Positions 39,265 to 46,392 of a stretch of DNA of 48,503 nt are shown piece after piece; the stretch's first letter is position 1; every line of letters begins with the position of its first letter. Source of the DNA: 1-14-0-10-37-14 sp037130845 (GTDB lineage: Bacteria > Patescibacteriota > Patescibacteriia > Patescibacteriales > Patescibacteriaceae); contig JBAXSE010000010.1 in NCBI GenBank assembly GCA_037130845.1, forward strand, positions 1 through 48,503. Reading direction: 5' to 3'. The notes beneath the pieces were generated by a model. The model ran no database searches, was not told the origin of the DNA, and was given only the letters and a program-made list of their open reading frames with translations. The position numbers and the translations under genes are program-made.

Positions 39265-39822
39265 TTAGGCGGTGTTAAGGAACTGAATCATATTTTTGAT
39301 TTCGACAATCTTGTCTAAATCAAGCAGCTTTTCGGCCGATTCCAAAGCCCACTTGTATTTAGATATAGCTTCTGAAGTATGATGGCTATTGCTAAAACTT
39401 AGACAGCCTTCGGCAAAGCCGTTGTAATACTCAGTAGCATCTCTGTAACGCCTGACGAATTTTTCAAGGCAAGCTAGGTATTCTCTGATGACCCAGTCCC
39501 GCCATTCTTTGAAATCGTTGGTTTTGGACGGACCGTTGTCGCGAGTAATCATCTTGTACTTTTCGGTCATCTCTTGGAAGAGATGGATCCAGGCTTCTTG
39601 CAGCGTGCCATATCTTTTGCGTTGTTCGCGATATCCACTCTCGTGGTCTTCGTGCAGGTAGCGGCCGATGCCGTAAATAATATTATATTCCAGCTGGAAT
39701 AAGGCTTTAAAATTTTCTGACTCCTGATTTGCCTTGTTAGATAGCTTGTCAGCCTCAAAGGCGGACAGCAGCTTGCTTAGGCCGGCTTGGTCAAGCATGG
39801 TCATTTCTTCTGTGCGATACAT
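39265..39822 (-). CDS. Hypothetical helical protein
   Basis: A 185-residue protein with no membrane segment and mostly helical, charged sequence (LSKLLSAFEADKLSNKANQE, DWVIREYLACLEKFVRRYRD). Not recognised. GAGG precedes the ATG at 39822 at good distance, and a consensus promoter (39872-39900) stands upstream. Expression seems well equipped, function unknown. Confidence 0.7.
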   Translation of the reverse strand: MYRTEEMTMLDQAGLSKLLSAFEADKLSNKANQESENFKALFQLEYNIIYGIGRYLHEDHESGYREQRKRYGTLQEAWIHLFQEMTEKYKMITRDNGPSKTNDFKEWRDWVIREYLACLEKFVRRYRDATEYYNGFAEGCLSFSNSHHTSEAISKYKWALESAEKLLDLDKIVEIKNMIQFLNTA

Positions 39823-39871
39823 GGCTACCTCTATGTTTGTTTGTGAATTTGTAATGTGCTATTGAGTCTTA

Positions 39872-39900
39872 TTACTAACAGATTTATCTTGTTTTGTCAA
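39872..39900 (-). promoter_or_regulatory. Promoter of the 39265-39822 gene
   Basis: On the minus strand, TTGACA (39900-39895), a 17-nt spacer and TAGTAA (39877-39872). Confidence 0.6.
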
Positions 39901-39989
39901 TCCCGAAAATAGCTTCCCCAATAAGCCATGCCTCGGGGCAAGCGCTGTCTCGGGACAAGGCCTCGCAAAATAGCTACGCTGATGTGATA

Positions 39990-40018
39990 TTGACAAAAGG
40001 TGGTTTTTGGGTGATAGT
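39990..40018 (+). promoter_or_regulatory. Promoter of the deoxyribosyltransferase gene
   Basis: TTGACA (39990-39995), a 17-nt spacer and GATAGT (40013-40018). The transcript start region TGTAGCCA (40018-40025) is shared with the promoter at 40717-40745. Confidence 0.5.
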
Positions 40019-40055
40019 GTAGCCAGTTTTTTGAAATCACTATTGAGGAGTAATT

Positions 40056-40535
40056 ATGATGACACTATATTTGGCTGGCGGGCTGTTTAATGCCGGTGAA
40101 CGGCTGCATAATTTGTATATTGAGAAGGAATTGAAAGCATTGGGCTATACAATTATTTCGCCGCAACGTCGTGCCTTGGATTTCTTTCACGACGGCAAGT
40201 TCGATATTGATATGATCGTGTTGGATTGCCAGATGTGCGCTACCCATCCTGAGGCTATCTTAGTGGCCTGTATTGATGGCGCAGACGCCGACAGCGGTAC
40301 TTGCGTGGAATACGGCATGGCTATAGCGGTCAACAATCGAGCTATCGTCTATCGCACTGATTTCCGCACCAATATCGCCAACGAAGCAGGCATCAACGCT
40401 ATGTTACGCGGACCCAATACGACTATAATTTATAAGCCATGCTATTATACCGAGCTGGCCGAAGCGGAGCTGTTTTATCATGAACTGGCTCTGGAAATCC
40501 ACTTGGCTATCCAGAAGCTATTAAATAGCGACTAA
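40056..40535 (+). CDS. Nucleoside 2-deoxyribosyltransferase
   Basis: A 159-residue enzyme that swaps bases between deoxynucleosides, used in nucleotide salvage. MTLYLAGGLFNAGERLHN holds the N-terminal substrate motif, SPQRRA follows, and IDGADADSGTCVEYGMAIAV holds the D-x-D-S-G-T-x-x-E-x-G signature with catalytic E85. It has an AGGAG SD and a consensus -35. Salvage fits an organism with reduced biosynthesis. A possible inactive relative is encoded at 21937. Confidence 0.9.
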   Translation: MMTLYLAGGLFNAGERLHNLYIEKELKALGYTIISPQRRALDFFHDGKFDIDMIVLDCQMCATHPEAILVACIDGADADSGTCVEYGMAIAVNNRAIVYRTDFRTNIANEAGINAMLRGPNTTIIYKPCYYTELAEAELFYHELALEIHLAIQKLLNSD

Positions 40536-40540
40536 AATCT

Positions 40541-40571
40541 ATCCCTTAGACTAATATCCAGGGGATTTTTA
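40541..40571 (+). terminator. Probable terminator after the deoxyribosyltransferase gene
   Basis: ATCCCTT pairs with AGGGGAT across a loop of about 12 nt with one irregular pair, followed by TTTTT. Confidence 0.55.
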
Positions 40572-40597
40572 ATGCCTGTTTCCAATACTCCAAATTA

Positions 40598-40689
40598 CCA
40601 TAAATATGCTCCTACAAATACAAATTATTACAAATCTACAAATAAAACATTGCGTTTAGGTAAGGATTTGTAGATTTGTAATAATTTGT
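40598..40689. repeat. Inverted ATTTGTA repeat
   Basis: The arms 40620-40643 and 40666-40689 are perfectly complementary over 24 bp with a 22-nt loop. The left arm and its flank (40598-40643) are, in reverse complement, nearly identical to the recO leader at 18984-19024. No gene is in this 259-nt spacer. Confidence 0.8.
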
Positions 40690-40716
40690 CCGAAATGTGC
40701 GTAAACTAACCATCTC

Positions 40717-40745
40717 TTGACAATTCTGGTAATTCGTGCTATAAA
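40717..40745 (+). promoter_or_regulatory. Strong promoter of the small membrane protein cluster
   Basis: TTGACA (40717-40722), 17 nt, TATAAA (40740-40745): the best match to consensus in the window. Followed by TGTAGCCA, as at 40018. Confidence 0.7.
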
Positions 40746-40794
40746 TGTAGCCATTATAAAGAAAAGTTCATTTATAAATCATTAAGGAGTAGTT

Positions 40795-41082
40795 GTGAAA
40801 AGTAATCGTTGGTTGATTGTCGGGACTATTATGGTCTGCGGCTCAATCTTTTTTATGTCCTTGACTATGTGTGGCGCGCCGCCTTGGCTGGCATTCGTAT
40901 TGTCTATGTCTAGTGCTTGCGTCGGCTGTGCAATCCAGTTGATTCATATCTATAAGATCAAGCATGGCCATGAACTGGAAATGAAGCTGAGCAAGGAAAA
41001 GCATGACAATTTTTTGGCCAGTATCGAACATTTGTCAGTAGAAGAAAAGGTCAAGGCGATAACAGATTATTGGGAAAATTAG
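40795..41082 (+). CDS. Small membrane protein with two TM segments
   Basis: A 95-residue protein starting at GTG with AAGGAG 6 nt upstream. Two hydrophobic segments (WLIVGTIMVCGSIFFMSLTM and LAFVLSMSSACVGCAIQLIH) are followed by a charged tail of about 40 residues (KLSKEKHDNFLASIEHLSVE) likely in the cytoplasm. It is the first of three small membrane-protein genes behind one strong promoter. No family recognised. Confidence 0.7.
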   Translation: MKSNRWLIVGTIMVCGSIFFMSLTMCGAPPWLAFVLSMSSACVGCAIQLIHIYKIKHGHELEMKLSKEKHDNFLASIEHLSVEEKVKAITDYWEN

Positions 41083-41111
41083 TTGTATTAATTATTAAAA
41101 AAGGTGAGTGA

Positions 41112-41345
41112 GTGAAGAAGTACAAGCGGTTGGTAAGGCTTACCATATTTATCAGCAATATTGTCCTTGGGATTATCCTGATAAGCTGGGGAGTCCCTGG
41201 CCAAGTAGTCTCGATTATTTTTCTGGCTTATACTATCATCGGTTTCTTGATCGATTATTGGGCCCGCAAATCGGTGACTATCGCCATGAATGAAGAATTA
41301 GCAAAGGTCAAGAAGGAATTGGCATATGCCAAAGTTATAAAATAA
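41112..41345 (+). CDS. Small membrane protein with two TM segments
   Basis: A 77-residue protein: basic N-terminus, two hydrophobic segments (FISNIVLGIILISWGV and VVSIIFLAYTIIGFLIDYW), then a charged helix (MNEELAKVKKELAYAK). GTG start at 41112 with AAGGTGAG upstream. Same layout as the 40795 product, so possibly an old duplication or a functional pair; sequence identity is low. Function unknown. Confidence 0.65.
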   Translation: MKKYKRLVRLTIFISNIVLGIILISWGVPGQVVSIIFLAYTIIGFLIDYWARKSVTIAMNEELAKVKKELAYAKVIK

Positions 41346-41376
41346 TGTTTTTTTAAAAATTTGCAAAGGTTGCGAC

Positions 41377-41649
41377 ATGAAAAAATTGTTCAAAAATTTC
41401 TTGAAGATTGCTTTGGTAATCTTGGTTATAAACCTTGCCTTGGGCGGTGTCACGCTGCAGTACACGCTAAACTATTGGATGCCAAAGATCACTCCGGATA
41501 CGCCTACCTTTAAATACCATGCCGAGTTCTTGCCATGCGCGGTAGTCGGATTATTCGTGGGCCAGTTCAGCGTACCGGCGGCGGCCGTCACTTGGCTGAT
41601 TGAAACATCCGGCCACAAAACGGCAGTGGACAAAAAAGCTAATCAATAA
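41377..41649 (+). CDS. Small membrane protein
   Basis: A 90-residue protein with a basic N-terminus, one clear hydrophobic segment (IALVILVINLALGGVTL) and a weaker one (FLPCAVVGLFVGQFSVPAAA). Third member of the cluster, followed by a good terminator. Unknown function. Confidence 0.65.
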   Translation: MKKLFKNFLKIALVILVINLALGGVTLQYTLNYWMPKITPDTPTFKYHAEFLPCAVVGLFVGQFSVPAAAVTWLIETSGHKTAVDKKANQ

Positions 41650-41710
41650 TCACAAATATAAAGCGGTGAGGCATAATGCCGAGCCGCTTTTTAATTTACC
41701 CGGGCAAAAT

Positions 41711-41738
41711 AAAAATCACGGGTTACCCGTGATTTTGT
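41711..41738. terminator. Terminator between convergent genes
   Basis: AAAATCACGGG (41712-41722) pairs perfectly with CCCGTGATTTT (41726-41736) around TTA. It can serve the membrane-protein cluster and the minus-strand gene at 41756. Confidence 0.85.
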
Positions 41739-41755
41739 GCGATGGAGCATAATAG

Positions 41756-42268
41756 CTAAAGGTCGTCATCGACATTGTCGTTTTCGGCAGCGAAGCATTC
41801 TTCGCGATGTTCGCAGCAGGCGCATTGATCTGGAAGTTCTTCTTCTGGCGCCATTTTTACAATCTTAAAGCCGTCTCTGAGGGCCGATGATTCTGCATGG
41901 GGAACACGGCGATTAATAGAGTACCAGAGCAAAGTCTGGAATACTTGTATAGCGCTGCGCGGCGGCGTTGCCAGCTGTTCTGTTTCGGCGATAAAGGCCG
42001 TTACTTCTTCGATAGTGGCAAAGGACCCTGTTGCGGCGTTGCGTTCTTCTACTATCTGCTTGTACTCGTTAAAGGATTGGACTTGCAAGGTATAAAGGAT
42101 CTTTTCATTGGCGTCCATAGTCCCAAGCTCTTTGTCGCCTTCTTCGGGTGCCGAGTCGATCGGGATGTATTGCTCGTCGTTGATGCCGACATAACGTTTG
42201 ACTAGCTCTTCCATGGCCGTGCCTTGGATGATCTGTAAAAATCTTTCGCTTTCTTCTTTGCTTAACAC
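41756..42268 (-). CDS. Hypothetical protein with C-terminal cysteine cluster
   Basis: I place the start at GTG 42268 because GGAG lies 5 nt upstream in the right position; the open frame extends a little further. The 170-residue protein is acidic. The C-terminus reads QCACCEHREECFAAENDNVD, with C-x-C-C-x5-C spacing that could bind a metal; the middle is helical (EEVTAFIAETEQLATPPRSA). No known family. It has a consensus promoter (42310-42338). Confidence 0.65.
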   Translation of the reverse strand: MLSKEESERFLQIIQGTAMEELVKRYVGINDEQYIPIDSAPEEGDKELGTMDANEKILYTLQVQSFNEYKQIVEERNAATGSFATIEEVTAFIAETEQLATPPRSAIQVFQTLLWYSINRRVPHAESSALRDGFKIVKMAPEEELPDQCACCEHREECFAAENDNVDDDL

Positions 42269-42309
42269 TTTAACTCCGATTTTAAAATAACAACACAAAT
42301 TGAGTCTAA

Positions 42310-42338
42310 TTAATAACTTAATTTAGACTATTTGTCAA
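42310..42338 (-). promoter_or_regulatory. Promoter of the 41756-42268 gene
   Basis: On the minus strand, TTGACA (42338-42333), 17 nt, TATTAA (42315-42310). The rest of the spacer to 42533 holds a single DnaA-box-like TTATCCACA at 42349-42357 and AT-rich sequence, nothing else clear. Confidence 0.6.
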
Positions 42339-42533
42339 ATTTTGGCACTTATCCACAGCCCTATGTTTAAATTGCCTATGTGAGCAATGAAATATAGCTG
42401 TAATATTCAAAAGTGCCATATATCATACTAATTTAGTAGGAGTTTGCTTAAAGGTTTTAAAAGTGATATATTAGCTAAACTAAAAATATGCTCAATGTAA
42501 ATTGAGATTAAAATATTTGTTAATAAAAATAAT

Positions 42534-42998
42534 ATGGGAAAAGTTTTCTTTGTTCTAGTATTTTGTTTGGTTGTTGTTGCTGCGTTGAGTTCAGCTGCTG
42601 TGACTTATGCCGCGGCCATGCCTAAGGGCAAGAAGGTGATGATGGCTACGGTGCCTGTTGATCTGACTGCTATGCAGGCGGCTGAGCTGAAGGCAGGCGA
42701 GTCTGCCCATCAGCCGGCTAAACTGACGTTTCATGTTGCTAGCGGTATGTTTTGGTATGCGCCTAATGAGATTAAGGTTAAAAAAGGTGACACCGTCACT
42801 ATTGATTTTAGCAACACGGGAGGCATGCATGATTTTAACTTGCCGGCCTTTGGCAAAAAAACAAAAGTAATCAAGGCGGGCGAGACTGACAGCTTTACCT
42901 TCAAGGCGGATCAGAAAGGCACCTTCGAATTCTATTGTTCGGTCGGCAAGGGTTACCACCGCATGAAAGGCCAGATCGGCGTTTTATTAGTTGAGTAG
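42534..42998 (+). CDS. Exported cupredoxin-like protein
   Basis: A 154-residue protein with a signal peptide (FFVLVFCLVVVAALSSAAVT, then YAAA). The mature part has a cupredoxin fold: FWYAPNEIKVKKGDTVTIDF, GMHDFNLPAFG, FTFKADQKGTFEFYCSVGKG and YHRMKGQIGVLLVE. Expected type 1 copper ligands are H99, C135, H142 and M144. The C-to-H loop is two residues longer than the common CSVPGH form. It may carry electrons or bind copper outside the membrane. No partner gene is adjacent. Confidence 0.88.
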   Translation: MGKVFFVLVFCLVVVAALSSAAVTYAAAMPKGKKVMMATVPVDLTAMQAAELKAGESAHQPAKLTFHVASGMFWYAPNEIKVKKGDTVTIDFSNTGGMHDFNLPAFGKKTKVIKAGETDSFTFKADQKGTFEFYCSVGKGYHRMKGQIGVLLVE

Positions 42999-43062
42999 TA
43001 CTGCAAACTTGTAGAAAAAGAAAGATAAAAATACATCCCTCGATGATATGTCGGGGGATGTA

Positions 43063-45114
43063 TTAGTTTGTAGCAGCGATAGTCACTTCGCCGGCTTTGG
43101 GCTTGCTGCCTGTTAGTGGGAGGCTGAACCAAAAGGATGTGCCTTTGCCAGGGGTGCTGTTAAAGCCTATTTGGCCGCCTGAGACATCGATAATCTGTTT
43201 GACCAAGTAGAGGCCAAGTCCGTTGCCGTCTTTCTCGATTTCGGTGATATTGGCGCCGCGATAGAATTTGCTGAATATTTTCTTTTTGTCTTCGGTTGGG
43301 ATGCCATAGCCATCGTCGGTGACAGTGGAGATTATGCCGTTTTTGATTTTTTTGATCGTAACCGTAATGTTGCCTTTGGCGGGGGTATATTTAATGGCGT
43401 TGGTTAGTAGATTCTTGTAGACCTCGCTGATGAGGCGGGGGTCGATATTTATTTTGGGCAGGTTTTTTTCTGTATTAATATCGAGGGATAATTTCTTTGC
43501 GCTTAAACGGCTTGTTAGTTCTGTTTTAATTTCATTTAGCAAAGATGGCAATTCGGTCGGTTCCGGCTTGACCATAATGCGCCCTGATTCGATGCGCGAA
43601 ACATTAAGCAGCGAATTGACCAGGTTGATCATGCTTTCGTTAGCCGTGTAAATGGACTGAAGGTTGAATTTTTGTTTTTTGTTAATCGGCCCCAGGTCGC
43701 CTTTGAGTAAGACATCGCTGAGCCATTTGATAGCAGTTGACGGGGTCAAAAGCTGGTGAGTGGCCAAAGACAAGAATTCTGTTTTCATGCGATCAATTTC
43801 GCTTTCTTTGGTAATGTCGCGAAAGATAGCTATGGCTCCTTCAAAGATATTGTCGACTATGATCGGGGCAATCGTAGCGGCGAGCGGGAAGCGGGTGCCG
43901 TTTTTTTTCTGAATATAGAGATGGTTGGCGACCGAGACGTTAATCACTGTTTTTTTGGTGATTGCCAGATGGATAAGCCTTTTTTGCGGCGGGATAGCAT
44001 TGCCTTTGCTGTTTTGGAGGCTCCAAATTTCATCATAAGCTTTGCCGATTGAATCGGTGCTGCTGTAACCCGTAAGTTTTTCGGCGGCGCTGTTGATAAA
44101 GATGACTTTCCCGCTCTTATCGCAGGCGACTACTCCATCGCCGATGCCGAGAATCAGGGCCTCGGCTCTGGCCTTTTCTTTTGATATCTGGTCTCTTCTT
44201 TTGTGCAATGCCCATAGAAACAAAATACTTGAAAAGGCAAAGAGAAAAGAAACGATGATGTAGATGGCAAATCTTTTGTTTACCTCGGCGATGTAGGCTG
44301 GAGAGAATTTTAATTGCCAAGCTTTATCCGCAAAGACAATACTTTCGCTTAGGACGCCTTTGTCGATTGCCAGATATTTTTGGGCCGTTGCATTTTTAGC
44401 CAGTTGTCCTTGGGGATTGATAACTTGTTCACCGTTGTTATTGACAATTATGTCGTTGTCAAAAGGAACAATGAAATTGCTTGTTTGAATATAATCGAAT
44501 TTGTTGTAGGTGGGATAGTTGCCAGCTGTCGGCGCGAGTAAATTGGCCAGTCTTATTACCACGACAACTTGCCCTTGATATTGGTCTGCCTTGAAGATGG
44601 GGGTGTATAGCAGCAATCCGGGATAGCCTTGCGCCAGCATGATGGGCTCGGTAATAACTGAGCTTTTGCTGGAGACGGCCTTGGTAATCGGCAATAGGCG
44701 GTTAGGATATTGGTTTAAGTCTAGGTCAATTATTTTGGCGTTGTCTGCGTTCATCGGGTAGACGTAACGGATTTTGTTCTGCGGGTCTATCCATTCCAGC
44801 GTAATGGGCAGAGCGATGGTGCCGGATGACATATTTCTTGTCAGGATCTCCGCATAGCTAGTGAATTCATCTTTGGTTACACTTTGGCTGGAGACAAAAA
44901 AAGCCCTGGTGCTTTCGGCGGCGATAAGGGCGCTTTGGAATCTTTGCTTGATAGCGGATTTGGTTTGAGTCAGCTCGTTGGCATAGATGTTATAGAAAAA
45001 GCCGAACTCTTGGCGATAGATAAAAAAGTTTAGGACGGCAAGAATAGCGATTACTAATAATCCCGGAATATAAACATATAATAAAACAGATGATAGTTTT
45101 TTGCCTTGCGCCAT
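43063..45114 (-). CDS. Membrane histidine kinase: CHASE, PAS, HisKA, HATPase
   Basis: A 683-residue sensor kinase. Order: TM1 (about 8-32), extracytoplasmic CHASE-type domain (40-275), TM2 (281-303), PAS (315-435), HisKA with phospho-acceptor H453 in ATHQLLTPSTAIKW (the E after H is Q, and the usual R/K is L), HATPase with N box NLLTNAIKYTP, G1 DDGYGIP and G2 GNGLGLYLV. I start at ATG 45114 (MAQGKK) since the promoter -10 box lies at 45123-45128, which makes it nearly leaderless; an upstream ATG at 45132 overlaps that box. No response regulator is in the window. Confidence 0.92.
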   Translation of the reverse strand: MAQGKKLSSVLLYVYIPGLLVIAILAVLNFFIYRQEFGFFYNIYANELTQTKSAIKQRFQSALIAAESTRAFFVSSQSVTKDEFTSYAEILTRNMSSGTIALPITLEWIDPQNKIRYVYPMNADNAKIIDLDLNQYPNRLLPITKAVSSKSSVITEPIMLAQGYPGLLLYTPIFKADQYQGQVVVVIRLANLLAPTAGNYPTYNKFDYIQTSNFIVPFDNDIIVNNNGEQVINPQGQLAKNATAQKYLAIDKGVLSESIVFADKAWQLKFSPAYIAEVNKRFAIYIIVSFLFAFSSILFLWALHKRRDQISKEKARAEALILGIGDGVVACDKSGKVIFINSAAEKLTGYSSTDSIGKAYDEIWSLQNSKGNAIPPQKRLIHLAITKKTVINVSVANHLYIQKKNGTRFPLAATIAPIIVDNIFEGAIAIFRDITKESEIDRMKTEFLSLATHQLLTPSTAIKWLSDVLLKGDLGPINKKQKFNLQSIYTANESMINLVNSLLNVSRIESGRIMVKPEPTELPSLLNEIKTELTSRLSAKKLSLDINTEKNLPKINIDPRLISEVYKNLLTNAIKYTPAKGNITVTIKKIKNGIISTVTDDGYGIPTEDKKKIFSKFYRGANITEIEKDGNGLGLYLVKQIIDVSGGQIGFNSTPGKGTSFWFSLPLTGSKPKAGEVTIAATN

Positions 45115-45122
45115 ACTTATGT

Positions 45123-45151
45123 ATTTTAACATTTTTTAACAATACTGTAAA
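45123..45151 (-). promoter_or_regulatory. Promoter of the histidine kinase gene
   Basis: On the minus strand, TTTACA (45151-45146), 17 nt, TAAAAT (45128-45123). Transcription would start at or very near the ATG at 45114. Confidence 0.55.
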
Positions 45152-45232
45152 TTTGATTGCAGCTGAGCATAGCTGGTTATTTTGCCTATATAGACCTTGT
45201 TTTTGTTGTTTGCTAATGGCGGGCGCAAAAGC

Positions 45233-45263
45233 AAAAGACGCAACATGATGTCGCGTCTTTTTA
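45233..45263 (-). terminator. Terminator after recR
   Basis: AAAAGACGC (45233-45241) pairs with GCGTCTTTT (45253-45261), with flanking A/T-tracts. It lies 20 nt beyond the recR stop. Confidence 0.75.
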
Positions 45264-45280
45264 TTAATTAGTATCTCGAG

Positions 45281-45880
45281 TTATTTTAATTGTTGACGAT
45301 TGGTAAAGGCATGGCCGATAGTCAGATCGTCGGCATAATCAAGGCTGGCGCCGGTCGGCAGGCCGCGAGCCAGCTTGGTCAGGCGCAACTCGCGGCCGGT
45401 TAATATCTTTTGCAGATAGAGAGCGGTTGTTTCGCCTTCCAAATCCGGGTTCAAAGCTAATATTATTTCTAAGATCGGTTCTTTGTCGAGCCTGGCTATC
45501 AAGCTTTTGAGATTGTAGTCGCCAGGCCTGGTATTGTGCACTGTATTAATGACGCCGCCCAACACGTGGTAGAGCCCGTGGTAGCGGCCGGTGTTTTCGA
45601 TGGCCAGTAGGTCCTTGCTTTCGGCCACGATGCAAAGCGTCTGGCGTTCGCGTTGCGCGTCTCTGCAGATAGAACAAGGAGTGCTATCGGTCAGGCGGCA
45701 GCAGACGCGGCAGACGGTTAGGCCATGCTTGACTTCGGCGATAGCGCGGGCCAGTTCGTTTAATTGCTCCTGGGGCTGGCGCAATAAATACAATGCAAAA
45801 CGTTCGGCAGTTTTGGGGCCGACGGCAGGCCAGTGGGTGAGCTGGTTGATCAGATTGCGGATGGATTCGGGGTAGGTCAT
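45281..45880 (-). CDS. recR: Recombination protein RecR
   Basis: RecR works with RecO (19026-19766) in RecA loading at gaps. The 199 residues show the helix-hairpin-helix region (LINQLTHWPAVGPKTAERFA), zinc-binding C57, C60, C69 and C72, and the Toprim domain (LCIVAESKDLLAIENTGRYH; LALNPDLEGETTALYL). Length is normal. It lies downstream of ebfC, as in many genomes, though the usual dnaX partner is absent. Confidence 0.96.
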   Translation of the reverse strand: MTYPESIRNLINQLTHWPAVGPKTAERFALYLLRQPQEQLNELARAIAEVKHGLTVCRVCCRLTDSTPCSICRDAQRERQTLCIVAESKDLLAIENTGRYHGLYHVLGGVINTVHNTRPGDYNLKSLIARLDKEPILEIILALNPDLEGETTALYLQKILTGRELRLTKLARGLPTGASLDYADDLTIGHAFTNRQQLK

Positions 45881-45882
45881 GG

Positions 45883-45936
45883 GATAGCTAAAAAGTAATC
45901 CGCCAGCTGGCGGAGAAAATGGAAAAGGAATTGGAG
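45883..45936. repeat. Dispersed 50-bp repeat with CCGCCAGCTGGCGG palindrome, copy 2
   Basis: Nearly identical to 16461-16515 in the same orientation. It lies just upstream of the recR start (minus strand). Confidence 0.8.
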
Positions 45937-45956
45937 TCGCAGGGCGACATTATTTT

Positions 45957-45982
45957 AAAGCCCTGCTGGTGGGCAAGGCTTT
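45957..45982 (-). terminator. Weak hairpin after ebfC
   Basis: AAAGCC (45957-45962) with GGCTTT (45977-45982), loop about 14 nt, short T-run on the minus strand. It may weaken read-through from ebfC to recR. Confidence 0.3.
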
Positions 45983-45991
45983 AGGCTAAAA

Positions 45992-46282
45992 CTACTTGAG
46001 CAAATCACTCAGGCCGGGCATATTGCCCATTTCTTGCATCTTTTTGGCCATGGCCATCTGGGCTTTTTTAATCGTGTTGTTAATGGCCTGTTTGATGTTT
46101 TCTTCCAAGTGTTCTTTGGCGCTGTCGGCAATGGTGATTTTTTGCACTTCCATATTGCCGTTCATGGTGATGCTGACACCGTGGTGTTCTTCGGTGATGA
46201 TAACTTCGGCCAAGGCATTCTGCATGGTCTTGGCTTGGCCGCGCAGGTCTTTGATTTGTTTGAGTTTGTTGAACATGGACAT
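45992..46282 (-). CDS. ebfC: YbaB/EbfC nucleoid-associated protein
   Basis: A 96-residue DNA-binding protein of the YbaB/EbfC family: FNKLKQIKDLRGQAKTMQNA, then strands VIITEEHHGVSITMNGNMEV and the C-terminal helix with MAKKMQEMGNMPGLSDLLK. These proteins bind as dimers to DNA and are usually linked to recR. The ATG at 46276 is an alternative start. An AT-rich CTAAAAA tandem repeat lies at 46291-46310, upstream of it. Confidence 0.92.
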   Translation of the reverse strand: MSMFNKLKQIKDLRGQAKTMQNALAEVIITEEHHGVSITMNGNMEVQKITIADSAKEHLEENIKQAINNTIKKAQMAMAKKMQEMGNMPGLSDLLK

Positions 46283-46290
46283 AGAATTAA

Positions 46291-46352
46291 CTAAAAACTA
46301 AAAACTAAAATGTAAAAAGAATGTGTTTGAGTGAGCAAAGCTCACGTTCTTT
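46291..46352. repeat. CTAAAAA tandem repeat and hairpin between dnaB and ebfC
   Basis: Three units of CTAAAAA (46291-46310), followed by a hairpin GTGAGC-AAA-GCTCAC (46331-46345) with outer pairing AAAGAA/TTCTTT. On the minus strand the hairpin precedes TTCTTTTT and may terminate dnaB transcripts. Confidence 0.5.
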
Positions 46353-46392
46353 GTCTTTTAGTTTGAGTTTATTTAAATAATTAAGAAAAAGA

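Noticed and set aside
42349..42357. TTATCCACA as part of a replication origin
   Set aside because: A single DnaA-box-like 9-mer without a cluster, DnaA gene or AT-rich unwinding region; dnaB nearby is not enough.
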